From Pyrenula massariospora (lineage: Eukaryota; Ascomycota; Eurotiomycetes; Pyrenulales; Pyrenulaceae), in contig JAGFMI010000012.1 in the NCBI GenBank assembly GCA_021030905.1, positions 124,001 through 188,000 of the forward strand: a DNA stretch of 64,000 nucleotides, in the 5' to 3' direction. A model generated the notes under the pieces. The model made no database searches and had not been told where the DNA came from. It worked only from the letters and a program-made list of their open reading frames with translations. The position numbers were made by a program, and so were the translations under genes. This document shows, in pieces, positions 21,888 to 32,340 of the stretch; position 1 is the stretch's first letter; each line of letters opens with the position of its first letter.

Positions 21888-23314
21888 TTAGTAGCCAGTG
21901 TCTTCAAAGTGCCGTAATAGCAGCAACGCCCAGACGCTCGCCCAAGCTGACCAGCCAAATAACTCCATTCTTCCGGACGCATTAGTCTGCTTAAAGCTGT
22001 CCTCCTTCTGGACTCTTCCATCTAAAATATCAACGCCATATCGACCGGCTTCCAAGCTAGCCGCACTCTTCTTAGCATCCCGCTTGGTCACCTCCTTTCC
22101 TATACCTTTGGCTACTCCCCTCAAAAGCGTGGCGCCAGCGATCCAGGTAGGAAGAACAAAGGCACGAACACGGACGTAGCTGGTAGCACGGTCAATTGAG
22201 CGAGAGATGACTAGAACGAATCGAAAAATGTGAAAGAGGAGGAAGTTGAGAGTGGTTAGCCGGATGATGGTGCCAGGGTTGGTATAATTCTGAAGCCAGC
22301 GGTGAAGGAGCGGAGTGAACAACGTGTGAGTTTGATGAGCGGTAAGGAAGATCTAGATATGAGGGCGACACAGCTAGTCAGTAGTTGATTAAGAAGGAAG
22401 ATTCTAGCCGTCAACTCCGAAGTCAAACGCAGGAGACTAGGATGGAAAGGTAGCATGTTGCTCTGAAGATGTTGTAGCCTATTGATATATGCAAATTTAA
22501 GGAGGGAGGAAATGACAAGGAGTCGAAGCAGAAGAACTTTTGTAGGTAAAGATATTGAGAACAAAATGGGGTTGGGGGGAAATAATGTGGATAATTCAAA
22601 CATTACATGCAGATTGAGAAATACAGCTGGTCGTGAAATCACTACAGTCATCATCTCTATGCTGAGAAAAGCCTTAGCAATTTGATGCCAACCGGTTTTA
22701 GAACTCTGATGATATGACGTAGAGGTTGATCGCGCTGTGTCACATGTTTTAAAAACTTACCCATACTCCGAGAAGGACGACCTCGATGATGCATGCACCG
22801 TACAATTTCTCAGAAACTCTCAAACCCCGGCTTTTGGCATCATTTTGACCATACTGATGTAACTTCTCTTCAATGTGACCTTGACAGGTGGTCCAGACAC
22901 CGAATAGGCATGTTGAACCCCAGTATACCGCTGGAATTGAGCTGAATAGTCGGGTGAGGAACAGGACAAGCCGTTGATGTGGTATTGGTTTGACTTTTGA
23001 AGAGAGATCTAGAGGACCACTGTCTACGGTATCAATAACACTCGAAGACGCCAATTGGGCCGTATCATCACCGGCAGCGAGGTTAGGATCGGCGGTTGGG
23101 CTGTCAGGATATTTCGGGGGATCTTGAGGACTGGAAGCTGAAATAGAATGGAGATTGGAGCTCAGGTCTTGTGAAGCTCGCAGCAACTGATCTGTCGACG
23201 CCAGCGGTAGAAGAGTCGCCGATTTAGGCGGCGGCAGCGTGGTCAAGAAAGTGTCTCTCCGGATTTTGTGGTCTGCCCCTGCGCGTGTTACGAGGCAGAT
23301 TTTGTCGCGACGAA
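21888..23314 (-). CDS. Uncharacterised membrane protein, 5' exon unresolved
   Basis: Two coding segments are visible: 23314-22761 and 22352-21888, joined in phase 0 by a GT-AG intron of 408 nt (long for this window). The joined part has about 340 codons: a Ser/Pro/Asp-rich stretch, then hydrophobic segments (LVLFLTRLFSSIPAVYWGST, EVVLLGVW, FLLFHIFRFVLVIS, and a C-terminal WASVWALLLLRHF). It looks like a multi-pass organelle or ER membrane protein; I do not recognise the family. The 5' segment has no in-frame ATG at all and is preceded by a TTTAG acceptor at 23315, so a start exon must lie upstream, or the original start was lost. The sequence just upstream is repeat-like (see findings). Confidence 0.65.
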
Positions 23315-24195
23315 CTAAAGTTTACATCGAGAAGTCGTGGCCACAACCTCGGGCTTCTCAGGCCGATTATTAGCCGGTAGGGGCTGCCACGACTTCTGTA
23401 CCCCCGCCTCGTATAGCACGCTCTAAATTACTGAGCGGGGGATAAGCTTTGATGTACATATATTGTTCTAAATTTCGTAGATATACATTTCATCTGTTTC
23501 ATATTGGAAAATTGTTTGACTGACCGAGATTCGTAATAAAAACAATCTTCTCCTAGTTCTTTGTTAAAAGGAAAAAACTCGTCAGATGTTAGTGAAGCGC
23601 TCGGCGCGCCTGTTTATCCCGGGCAAAGTGTAGCTACTATTATATTGTGGAAGGGATCAGTCTTCAGCGAAAGGTTCTTAATCCATACCGAAAGCTACCT
23701 AAGGTAAGTCACCTGTTCTAATTTCCGCACTGGTTTCAAAATTTGTGCTACACAATTCTTTGCTTCCATGAACTCGAATTATTCAGCTTTTGCCTGGTCG
23801 ACTTGGCGAACCACTTGCCTCCGTCATGCTTGTCGCCGATGTGACCGCTATAAAAGGGGCCAAGACGAATAAGGGACTGACATTAACTTTGGTAGGGTCA
23901 ACGGTCGGGCTCAGCTGAAAGTACCGTCCCAAATTTGTTCTCAATCAGAGCCAACCTCCAATTTTGCCTGATTCGTTCTCAACTTCACCTTGTTTATCTA
24001 CTCGAAGACAAAATACATGTTCAAGATACAAACAATTACCGCTCATTGCATTGAACTGTAAAGCCGCAAATCGATGATTACATAAGATTACGCATTGCTC
24101 AATCTCGTTGTTCTACAGAATCCAAAGTTCAATTCCAGCTTGACCAAATCTGCCTGATCACCACCATCGTAGAGGCAGCGCACCTGCAAAAGAAA
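23315..24195. other. Intergenic with repeat-like block
   Basis: It contains an 11-bp inverted repeat (23331-23341 with 23386-23396), dispersed repeat words, and further on the promoter of the methyltransferase gene. It may hide the first exon of the minus-strand membrane protein. Confidence 0.45.
23331..23457. repeat. Repeat-like block with inverted arms and shared words
   Basis: GAAGTCGTGGC at 23331-23341 is the exact reverse complement of 23386-23396. Inside it, 23363-23377 equals 10680-10694. Next to it, CCCCCGC (23401-23407) pairs with the GCGGGGG of 23435-23441. The 23419-23457 part is similar to 30020-30057. Together this suggests a small worn mobile element or MITE-like insertion. Confidence 0.45.
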
Positions 24196-24918
24196 ATGCC
24201 ACCATCTATCTCCCTCTCCCAAGCCTCCCTAGCAGCAGCAATCCTAGCTTCCACGGTAGGAACCTACATAGGCCTCTCGCCACCACACCTTGGTGCAAAT
24301 TCCTCTCTCTCATCACCATCCGACGACACCCTTCGCCGGCTCCATCTCACTAACAAGCACACGGCAAAACTCGCACTGGCTCCTTTCGGTCTTCTCGCGC
24401 TGCATACCTCCACTCTAATCTGTTATCACCCTTCTATCCCCATCTCCATTCTCCGCCACGGCGCTTTGCACCTCAATACCGACCTCATAACTTGGTCGGC
24501 CGCGACCTCCCTGCCTCTTGCCCTGATCCTCTGTGCCGGTATTCCGCTCCGCCTTGTTTCTTACGCAACGCTCGGCGGGGATTTTACGTTCGCCCTTGCG
24601 CAGCCGGGGCGCCTGACCACCACGGGTATTTACCGCTACGTGCAGCACCCGAGCTACACCGGCCTCGTTATCCTTATCGCGTGCAACGTAGCGCTACTGG
24701 GCAGGATAGACGGGGCACTCAGTTGCTGGGTTCCTCCGCGGTGGTATCAGGCTCTACGGGCTGTGGTGTGGGTCTTGGTGCCTGTAGGGTTATCGGTGAT
24801 CATGGTCGGAGTGTGGACCCGGGTAACGCAGGAGGAGAGTATGTTGCGGAGTGAATTTGGTATGCAGTGGGAGAGGTGGCATGCTAACACGGCACGGTTT
24901 GTACCTTGGATTTTCTGA
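24196..24918 (+). CDS. Isoprenylcysteine carboxyl methyltransferase (ICMT/PEMT) family protein
   Basis: Single exon, 240 aa, with four to five hydrophobic segments spread over the length. The family signature is at the C-terminal half: GIYRYVQHPSYTG (SAM/phospholipid-methyltransferase-like motif) and later VTQEESMLRSEFGMQWERW, where the paired Glu residues are typical of ICMT-type enzymes. Such proteins are ER-membrane SAM-dependent methyltransferases that act on prenylated cysteine or related small substrates. It is not a close match to classical Ste14 by eye, so the substrate is open. The gene lies about 3.3 kb from rac1, which encodes a prenylated CaaX protein; the linkage may be chance. 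Confidence 0.82.
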   Translation: MPPSISLSQASLAAAILASTVGTYIGLSPPHLGANSSLSSPSDDTLRRLHLTNKHTAKLALAPFGLLALHTSTLICYHPSIPISILRHGALHLNTDLITWSAATSLPLALILCAGIPLRLVSYATLGGDFTFALAQPGRLTTTGIYRYVQHPSYTGLVILIACNVALLGRIDGALSCWVPPRWYQALRAVVWVLVPVGLSVIMVGVWTRVTQEESMLRSEFGMQWERWHANTARFVPWIF

Positions 24919-26846
24919 ATCTGAAAGGCATATATTTCAGTTTTCCGTCAATCACTATCTTGCGTTATCCAAGGCAGGTGGCCGTCCAGGCATGAAATAC
25001 AGCCTGAAGGCTTATAGTAAGGCGTAGGCCATCCTACATTGCTCTATCGGTCTTTCTGAAATGTAATGATGAGGTATGGGGCTGTACGGACTGAAGAGCA
25101 TGGAATGTACACACCCTAGGAGGAGATGGTATTCGGGATGAAGTCCCAAGGCCGGTGTGTGGCGCTGGTGAAGGGGTGCAAGTCTACAACTATTACTGGC
25201 ACATCGACTTTCCATCAACGTCTGCAGGTCTAAGCTGATTAAGAGCCTGCTGTCCTCGACTCACTCGAAAACCTTAAACAATGTCATGTGTCTCGCTAAA
25301 AAGATGGCTTGCGGCTTCGTTTAATATTCAAATATGCTCTTTGCTATTGAATAGGTCATACAAAGGCTTTGTAATAGATTAGTAGACGTAATCTATCTAT
25401 CCGTTTAAATTCAGCGAATTTGTGCACGTAATGAATCTCATCTGGAATTCTCGAAGGTGTCAATCATGGTTGTTCCAAGAAGCAAACATTAGCATCACGC
25501 TCAACCACAATATATCAACGAATACATTTATATTGATGCTTACATACTCAACTCAGCTTCTACAATGGCATACATGTCCTACTTGCGTATGGATAGATTG
25601 TCCAGCAAATAAATCATATGCTAGATATTAATTACGACCTAGCACATCCCGCTCTTGAAGTAACCGCCAACCTATCTCCGAAGTTCAGAACATCCAAATC
25701 TTTGAAGATAGGAGTTGAGCCATGCGCATCGTGCTTGGTAAACTTGCAGTCAAAGGCACCAGCCGGAAGATGTAGAATACTATGGACAGAATTCGTTCTC
25801 GTACAGGAACAGCTCGCCACGGGTCGGAATGCTTCCTGACTGCGTTTCGTCCTAATGCTTCGACAACGTTTATGATAGAGGTTGACAGCTGAGATCAGGG
25901 ACTTTGTATGCAATAAATATCCGTGCCAGAGCTGATGTCATTGAGGTTCGACCTATGCACTGTCTCTCGAACTTGGTTATCCCCTTGGTTACTCACCTGC
26001 AGCTTGATCATACGTTGCTCAATAAGGAATATCACAACTGACCATTAACTCTCCGGCATCAATGGCTCACTCGTATCAATCATATCGTCTTCATGAAGGT
26101 TGCACAGTAGCTTGATCCAACGACACGATATTGAAAAGTGCTTGAATTTTTGAAGTCTGTCGGCGTACTTCGGTCGATCGCAGCTGGATGAACCATCTTG
26201 AGTTTCCCCCCCGAACGACCTCTCCTCCAGATGACATTCGAACTCAATCATTCACTGTCTCTTTAATTTCAATTGCCCCTCAATATGCCCTATTAACGCG
26301 TTAGAAATAAAAACAGAGTAGATGACACTTCAATTGGTAACATAGCGAGCCGTGAGGTTCTAAATGAGGCTGCGCCGGTGTTTCTTGATGCTGCGAACAA
26401 GCATCCGTGGCCGCAACATCAGACCAAGAACATACCCAAGCTCATGATATAGTACGTTGAAGGACTATGGCGTAAAGGAGTCTTGGGTCACACGCGGAGT
26501 AGCTTTCAAATTACGTCGCAGACAAGCTCTAAGAACGTGGAACAGGATTGACCTTTCTCAGTCTGGGTAGCTTGCACCTAGCCAGAGAGGCTGATATGTC
26601 ATTCAGTAGACCTTATCTGGGCTGAGAATGGAATGCACGTCTCGTCAGAGGTTCACTCGATAGTGGTCCAATGAAGGTCGGACGTTTATATCAATCTTAC
26701 AGAACCTGATAGAATTTATCTGCCGCAGATGATATACCAAACGTGAAATCCTTTGTTTCATTGAATTCCGGTTCCAATGAATAGAGTCTAGGCTAAATCG
26801 TATCTGGAAACTCACGCAAAACTCCTGGGAGCGCGAAAATGACAAA
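24919..26846. other. Gene-free, AT-rich interval, 1.9 kb
   Basis: No supportable gene. Parts (about 25300-25640) are AT-rich. Only short frames occur, without domain character. Confidence 0.45.
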
Positions 26847-27614
26847 CTAAACCTTTAACTCATGGTCCCCCGGTTTACACTTGCAACCCTTCCATTTCCC
26901 ATCCGTGCAATAATAGTTTGAGTCTTTTTTATTAGGGTCGTTCTTGCCGCTGCAGCCATTTGCTTCGCATGAGCCGTCCTTATTGGAGCAAATAGTCGTA
27001 CACGTGCATCCAGACCACCTCCCCCCCGTACACATTCCAAAATTTCCTGGAGTCGGGTTGTTGACGCCAGCACAATCTTCCTTATCGCACGGGCCGGGTA
27101 TTCCGCAACGGCTATTACAAGGGCAACCCATTAATCTCCCTTTCGTGCAAAAACTTTTGCTTCCGTCTGGCGGATTCCACCCGGCACAATCGCCAACATT
27201 GCATGGACCGTCAACAGCGCACACTTTGGTGCATGCGCATCCATTATATTTGCCCGTCGTGCAGTAAGAATCTCCGTCCATGTTGTTCCAGCCATTGCAG
27301 CCTGAAGCGTCGCACTTTCCAGGATTGTTGCCACAGACGGAAGTGCACGGGCAGCCTCTGTATTTGTCGCCGTAGCAGATACCTTTGTCCTTGTTCGTCT
27401 TGCCGTTGACACCCGCACAATCCTTATCGTCGCACGTTGGGTTTTTGCTGCAATCGCCCATGGGCGGGCAATGTTGCACTATAGCGGCACGTTCAAGAAC
27501 TCTAGTGTCTAGCGCCTGGCCACTTGCCTCCGAGGTGAGAGAGTCGGCATTGGCTAGAGGGAGAGAGATGTAGCTTGCTAGCGGTAGGAGGGAGAGGATT
27601 AAAGTGAGATGCAT
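26847..27614 (-). CDS. Secreted protein with five tandem six-cysteine repeats
   Basis: Single exon, 255 aa. A signal peptide (MHLTLILSLLPLASYISLP) and a short pro-like stretch precede five tandem modules of about 38-42 residues. Each has six Cys in the order C-x(5-6)-C-x(4)-C-x-G-x-N ... C-x(2)-G-x(3-4)-GC-x-C, for example CDASGCNGWN followed by GKYNGCAC. All 30 cysteines of the five modules are in register, so the reading frame is secure. Single modules of this kind occur at the ends of some secreted fungal enzymes, as I recall; here the protein consists of little else. A cell-wall, adhesive or effector role is possible but not shown. The C-terminus is short and charged (PGDHELKV). Confidence 0.85.
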   Translation of the reverse strand: MHLTLILSLLPLASYISLPLANADSLTSEASGQALDTRVLERAAIVQHCPPMGDCSKNPTCDDKDCAGVNGKTNKDKGICYGDKYRGCPCTSVCGNNPGKCDASGCNGWNNMDGDSYCTTGKYNGCACTKVCAVDGPCNVGDCAGWNPPDGSKSFCTKGRLMGCPCNSRCGIPGPCDKEDCAGVNNPTPGNFGMCTGGRWSGCTCTTICSNKDGSCEANGCSGKNDPNKKDSNYYCTDGKWKGCKCKPGDHELKV

Positions 27615-29036
27615 TTTAGTTATTTGTATAGATCAGTGTAAAAGCTTGAGAGTTGAGAAGTACAGGATGGTACGGTGTGAAGTTTGAGCGTGTACTCAAA
27701 AGACTTTTATATTCAACACTAGAGAGACTATCCAAGCCCTTCTCAATATGACAGCCGCAAGGTTTCATCCATTTGTTGCGCCCTTTCCTATTCCGGGTCA
27801 TTCAAGGTCATAAGGAGCGAGTTGAATCTGAGAGCAATTGCTCACGATGCTTTGCCATCCTCTCTTCGCAGCGTCTTGGGGCGCGATTTAGCTGCGCGTC
27901 GTGCGGCTGTTGGATCGGACCAACAGTTCCAGACCATCTGAGAAGTCTAGTCTCCAGCTATCGAGGTACGCTGTCCAATGAACATACAGAAGATGCGATT
28001 CTATTCCCGATTAAGTAGGTTATGTGGAGGGATGAGACAGAGAACAAAAGCCAAGACATATCGTGCACGGGCCATTTGATCCACTCAGCCTTGACGATGG
28101 CGACCCCGCCCCGTCGGGGAGAGGATGAGGCTGTCGAAATCCTAGGGGTCGTGATCCGAGCGCCTTCGGAAATGATTGAGGAACCACCAACGACGGGGAA
28201 GGATTCGTGCTTTCTAACTACCTACTTCGGCACACATCCATCAAGACTGCCTTCCCTATCTGATCCTGACTAATGGCTGGGCTCGATACAGAAGCCCCTA
28301 CACTCCCGATGTGGAGAGAGGGCTCAGAAGACTCCACTTTCTTAAAACACACCACCTCGGCCCTACAAGGCGCAAATTTAGACAACAAGAATCACCCGAG
28401 CCTATGAGCCAGGCCGAGTCTCGGTTGGAATGTGCTGGCTGTACCAAACTGGCTTGAGACGTAGAGAAGCAATCTTTACAACTTACAACACTCCCAGAGT
28501 GGGCAGCGTCGTTGTGACGGATGTGTTGAATGTTTGTCTTCATACCATCGCTACACCTGCAATTGCGCGCTCCCCCATTCACGTTCACCCTGACACTGCC
28601 AGTTCTCGTAGCCATCAGAGAGACTTGCCTGGTCAACTTCTACTACTCCTCTTGTCGATGGTCTGTTTACGTTTGTGTTTTGCGCAAGGTCATCGAGGCT
28701 CATTACCTCTCGATAGAGGCCAGCTGAACTACGAAAGTTGTAAATTTGGTTAGGTTACCCGTTGCAGCTAATTACATCCTATCTGCTTTGAGTTGCATAT
28801 CCATACTGTTATTACCTGCTATCAATGTTTGACTTTGTCATAGCCTCATTCGACGTTATAAGTCCTTCAAATACTTAATGTTGTGCAACCTTTTACATCT
28901 CAAAGAATGCAAATTTTCTCTTTCTATGATCTTTTATAAATCCATCAGATTGCAACTTCTACTTTTCACTTGCCAATACTCTTCTACGTTGTTTTGGTAA
29001 ACCTATTTCTAAGTCTTGATTCCGATACATATCACC
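27615..29036. other. Intergenic 1.4 kb
   Basis: Divergent promoter region for the Cys-rich protein (minus) and the secreted proprotein (plus). Short frames here (for example 28022-28273 and 28430-28753) lack support. Confidence 0.45.
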
Positions 29037-29749
29037 ATGCATATCAATTACCTCTTGAGCCTTTTTACCCTCGCAGCTATCACTATCTCGGCGCCTACAA
29101 CCTCTGAGGTAAGCCAAAGATAATTCTCCTTGTCTCTCTTTATGATTCCGCTAACCTCTGATTACTTGAGACGTCCATTGTCTCTCGAGACATCTCTGAA
29201 GACACATGGAAGGTAAGAACTCCATTGTTGTACTTGTTGGTGAGCTTCCCTTACTTCTGACAACTTCGCCTTATCTAGTATGACCTCCGTCGCGATGAAC
29301 ACGATGATGGCATCGACAAGCGCGCCGACGAGGGCCTTATGAACGGCCGCCAGTACGGCTGGAACGAAGGAGCCTGTCTCCGGGTTGCCGTGACCGTCTG
29401 GGGCGTCGTCACGGTCGCGCGGCCCGGCATCTTCATTGCCGACCCATCTCAAGTCGGCACCATCGGCCAAGCACTCGTCAGCCAACTCTACCACGATCAG
29501 ACCCTTCAAATCGGCTATGCAACGATGGGTCTCGTCTTCACCGGCCCGGGCACCGGCTGGTTCACGTTCAACGTCCAAGAAGGCGTTGAAGGCGCGATTA
29601 CCCTGTTAAGTGATGTCTGGCCCGTGCTTTTCCGCGATGCCATCCAGAGGATGTACTACCGGCGGGAAGGGGGCGTGCAATTTAATATTCAGGATCCGGC
29701 GGGGCATATCATTGCTGCGGTGATCATCGCGAAGATTTGGTCAGAATAA
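29037..29749 (+). CDS. Small secreted proprotein with Kex2-type site
   Basis: Three exons: 29037-29108, 29171-29212 and 29279-29749; all junctions are phase 0, giving 194 aa. The first exon is exactly a signal peptide (MHINYLLSLFTLAAITISAP). The pro-region is acidic and ends in GIDKR before ADEGLMNG, a canonical Lys-Arg Kex2 site, leaving a mature protein of about 140 residues. The mature part is Gly- and hydrophobic-rich (VAVTVWGVVTVARPGIF, HIIAAVIIAKIWSE) with a single Cys. I do not recognise the family. Good splice signals (GTAAGC, GTAAGA; TTGAG and CTAG acceptors) support the model. Size, secretion and processing make it an effector or antimicrobial-type candidate, which is inference only. 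Confidence 0.75.
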
Positions 29750-30387
29750 ATAAAAAATGAAAGGGGAAGGGAGGTTCTGATGAAATGGTAATGGGAGAGC
29801 ATGGCGCAGCGAAATTTCCGCCCACAAATTTGAATTGGTATCTGGTGTATCTTAGTAGCTTCTACTGTGCTGTTGAACATAATAAAGTAACAAAGCCGGG
29901 ATTCTTGCACGGATAAATACTATTAAGAGCTACTTCCGTCTATAATCTTGCCCCGGCCCCATCTGCCTATGGAAGCGCTAGAGGTGGGGTAAGGTCGATA
30001 CACCGTTTTGTTTTCTTAGCGCTCTAATTTAGCAAGCGGGGAATCGGCTTTGAGTACCACAGAGCAATCTTTTTTCACTCGCCTGAACATTAATTAAGAC
30101 TGTAGGGGCGAGGCCATTAAGTTCTCTTCTGCACGTTTGATTGGATGCTATGCCATGGCGCTCTCCTGGAGGCTATGATATTCTCTTTTGTCTATCCTCT
30201 TGCGCTCACGATACCCACCTGTGCCGAAGTTCCCCCACCCCCGCCCCAGTCGGTCTTAGATCAGAAGGTCTCGATACTCCGCACCTCTTGCATACCTTGC
30301 AGTCCAGAGCCCACCGCATTTTAAAACCGGACTCTTAAGGCGAGCTGCGAGTACCACTTAGGTCATTACAGACGATCGCAGGTAACA
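29750..30387. other. Intergenic with repeat copy
   Basis: It contains the 30020-30057 segment that resembles 23419-23457. Otherwise nothing is recognised. Confidence 0.5.
30020..30057. repeat. Dispersed repeat word, second copy
   Basis: CGCTCTAATTTAGCAAGCGG onward, to GTAC at 30057, aligns with 23419-23457 at roughly three bases in four with small gaps. Both copies are intergenic. Confidence 0.35.
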
Positions 30388-31195
30388 ATGGATATCGCAG
30401 TAGCGACTTACTGCGCAGAGGGCAATTCAGCAGCAAGAGCTCTCATCTATCTTCCCGAGGTATTGGGCCAGTGCACTTAGCAACGTGACTAAAACTTGAT
30501 CGGCAGCTAACATTATTTGTCCCGAATAGACCATCAATCTGAACTCACTAGAACGCGCGCAAGGGCTGCTGTCTCTACCCACAGAGATTCTCGCTCAGAT
30601 CTTCACCGAAATGCACCTCAAATCCTCGACCACAGGCAGGCTCACGCCCGAATACTTGTACGAGCTCATGAATGCAGAGATCTGCCCAGATGATTTTCGT
30701 GACCTCGCTCTCACGTCCAAAGCCTTAATGCGCGGGGCGCTGTGGGCGATGGTCCCCGAGGTCTTCAGTGCCAAAGCACGCCTACTGCGTCAGCGCCCTC
30801 CGTTTGGCAGATCTCTTAGGCTATGTGAATGTTGCTGGATGCTGTGGTCTGTCGCAGGGTGTCACGCCGATATGGACTGCTGGGGGACCCAGATTCCAAC
30901 ACGCGACAATGACGGGCGTTCTCTTTCGTACAAATGTCCAGGTATCAGGGCAACCATGGAATGTATCGAACCAAGAATGTCGTTGTGCCCAGAACAGATC
31001 TACCATCAGGGCTTTCTCTGGCACGAAGGCGTCTACACACAATATAGACCTGCCCGCTCTGAGCCCGAACGACAGTTGAGAATATGGTTTGGACCAGACT
31101 GGTTTAAGAAGGCGACGAAACACGTGCCTAGTAGTTGCGAGACTTGTGTAAGTGTGGCTAATGGGCAACGGCGGATAATGCGCAACGGCGGATAA
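30388..31195 (+). CDS. F-box-like protein, 245 aa
   Basis: Two exons, 30388-30459 and 30530-31195, joined in phase 0. The joined sequence reads LLSLPTEILAQIFTEM, the start of an F-box, followed by FRDLALTSKALMRGALW, which fits the second half of such a domain. The rest has scattered Cys (LCECCWMLW, CETCVS) as in many fungal F-box-like proteins of unknown target. F-box proteins bring substrates to SCF ubiquitin ligases. The last codons lie in a 17-bp tandem duplication (31165-31197), so the present C-terminus may be recent. The first exon is short and its ATG choice is less certain than the second exon. Confidence 0.6.
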
Positions 31196-31197
31196 GG
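31165..31197 (+). repeat. 17-bp tandem duplication spanning a stop codon
   Basis: The unit starting GCAACGGCGGATAA occurs at 31165 and again at 31182 (period 17). In the coding frame the first copy reads CGG CGG ATA and the second supplies the TAA stop. Because 17 is not a multiple of three, the duplication changed the reading frame of the end of the protein. Confidence 0.7.
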
Positions 31198-31341
31198 ATG
31201 ATCGTCCACGCTGGGGGTGAGAGAATTCACGACACCGCGCAAAAAACACGATATATCAGACAGTCGCTGAACCTATACTAGATTACAGAGTGAAGGGACG
31301 TAACGACGATCCGACTACTCGATAGAGACTTCCTTAGTTCC

Positions 31342-32340
31342 TCAATTCTTTCTCAACTCCTCAAACTCGTCCAAACACCACTTAACCTCCCTAGCAACGA
31401 GATCCGGCTGGTACCACTGAACATTATGCCAGCTCTCCCTCGCCTCCACCAATCTCGAATTCCTACTCAATCTCAGTTGCTTGAACTGCAACCACAACTG
31501 CTTCTCGTCTGCAATATCTAAGTAATCACTAACGAGTTTTCTCTGCTCCTCCGTGCCCTTTCCTGCCGCGATCGCCTTCTCGAGGCACTTTCTATATTCT
31601 CCCGGTGCATCACCTTTGATGACGGAGACCGGTCTATCACCAAGAACGGTAGCATCGAATTGTTTCTTCTCTGCCAGAACGTCCGATGAGGGGATGAGAT
31701 TTTCATATTCGAATCGACTGGCCTTCATCTGTCGCTCTCTCGTTTCGTCCGACGGGGGTTCATTCCCCCAACCCTCGCTGTTGAGAACGTCCTTCCATTC
31801 TTCTTCCGTCATGGCGGGTTTGCGCTCGGTCCAGAGAAATGACAGATCTAAGCCTTCGAATAGGGCCCTCTGGGTCTGCGGTAGCTCTTTCGGCCGGGTC
31901 TTGTAGTTCTCTTCAGTCACTGTGTCTATGAAGACCGCGCCGGCGACCTCCTCGGGGTACAGATTGATGAACTCACGGCCAGGGATCCCGGCCATTGAGT
32001 GCATAACGAGGAGGTAGGGAGGCTCGATACTGGTGGTTTCAAGCAGTAGTCTCAGCTCTTTGGCGATGTTGACATAGCTCTTGGATTCGGGTGTGGCTTC
32101 AGATGGGAGCTCGGAATTGCCGAGACCGGTACGATCGTAGATGTAGCCACGGGCAAAGGCGGAAATATGCCTCAGCACGGCGGTCAAGGTCACAGATGAG
32201 TCTCCAAGGCCTGCTATACCGATCACTGCGGGTGTGCCTGGGGAGCGGGCCGGGCCAGCGGCGCGGAGGTAGAGCGAGTGCGTCCCGATGGAGACAAGAC
32301 CCTCGGTGTTTTCTACAGCCCAGTCGACAGAAGAAGCCAT
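31342..32340 (-). CDS. Alpha/beta hydrolase, 332 aa
   Basis: Single exon, starting at the ATG at 32340 (MASSVDWAVENTEG); the frame extends three codons further but without an ATG. Alpha/beta hydrolase features: oxyanion-side VIGIAGLGDSS, YDRTGLGNSE after the third strand, nucleophile elbow LVMHSMAGIPG (Ser in HSMAG) and a C-terminal SWHNVQWYQPDLV that supplies the His. No signal peptide is seen, so the protein is probably cytosolic. It resembles epoxide-hydrolase or proline-iminopeptidase-like fungal hydrolases of unknown substrate. The cap region (about residues 150-250) is helical and charged. Confidence 0.82.
   Translation of the reverse strand: MASSVDWAVENTEGLVSIGTHSLYLRAAGPARSPGTPAVIGIAGLGDSSVTLTAVLRHISAFARGYIYDRTGLGNSELPSEATPESKSYVNIAKELRLLLETTSIEPPYLLVMHSMAGIPGREFINLYPEEVAGAVFIDTVTEENYKTRPKELPQTQRALFEGLDLSFLWTERKPAMTEEEWKDVLNSEGWGNEPPSDETRERQMKASRFEYENLIPSSDVLAEKKQFDATVLGDRPVSVIKGDAPGEYRKCLEKAIAAGKGTEEQRKLVSDYLDIADEKQLWLQFKQLRLSRNSRLVEARESWHNVQWYQPDLVAREVKWCLDEFEELRKN

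Noticed and set aside
22353-22760. 132-codon frame (22256-22654) inside the long intron, considered as an extra exon
   Set aside because: Leu/Ser-rich composition typical of pyrimidine-rich noncoding DNA, and a direct phase-0 junction already links the flanking exons.
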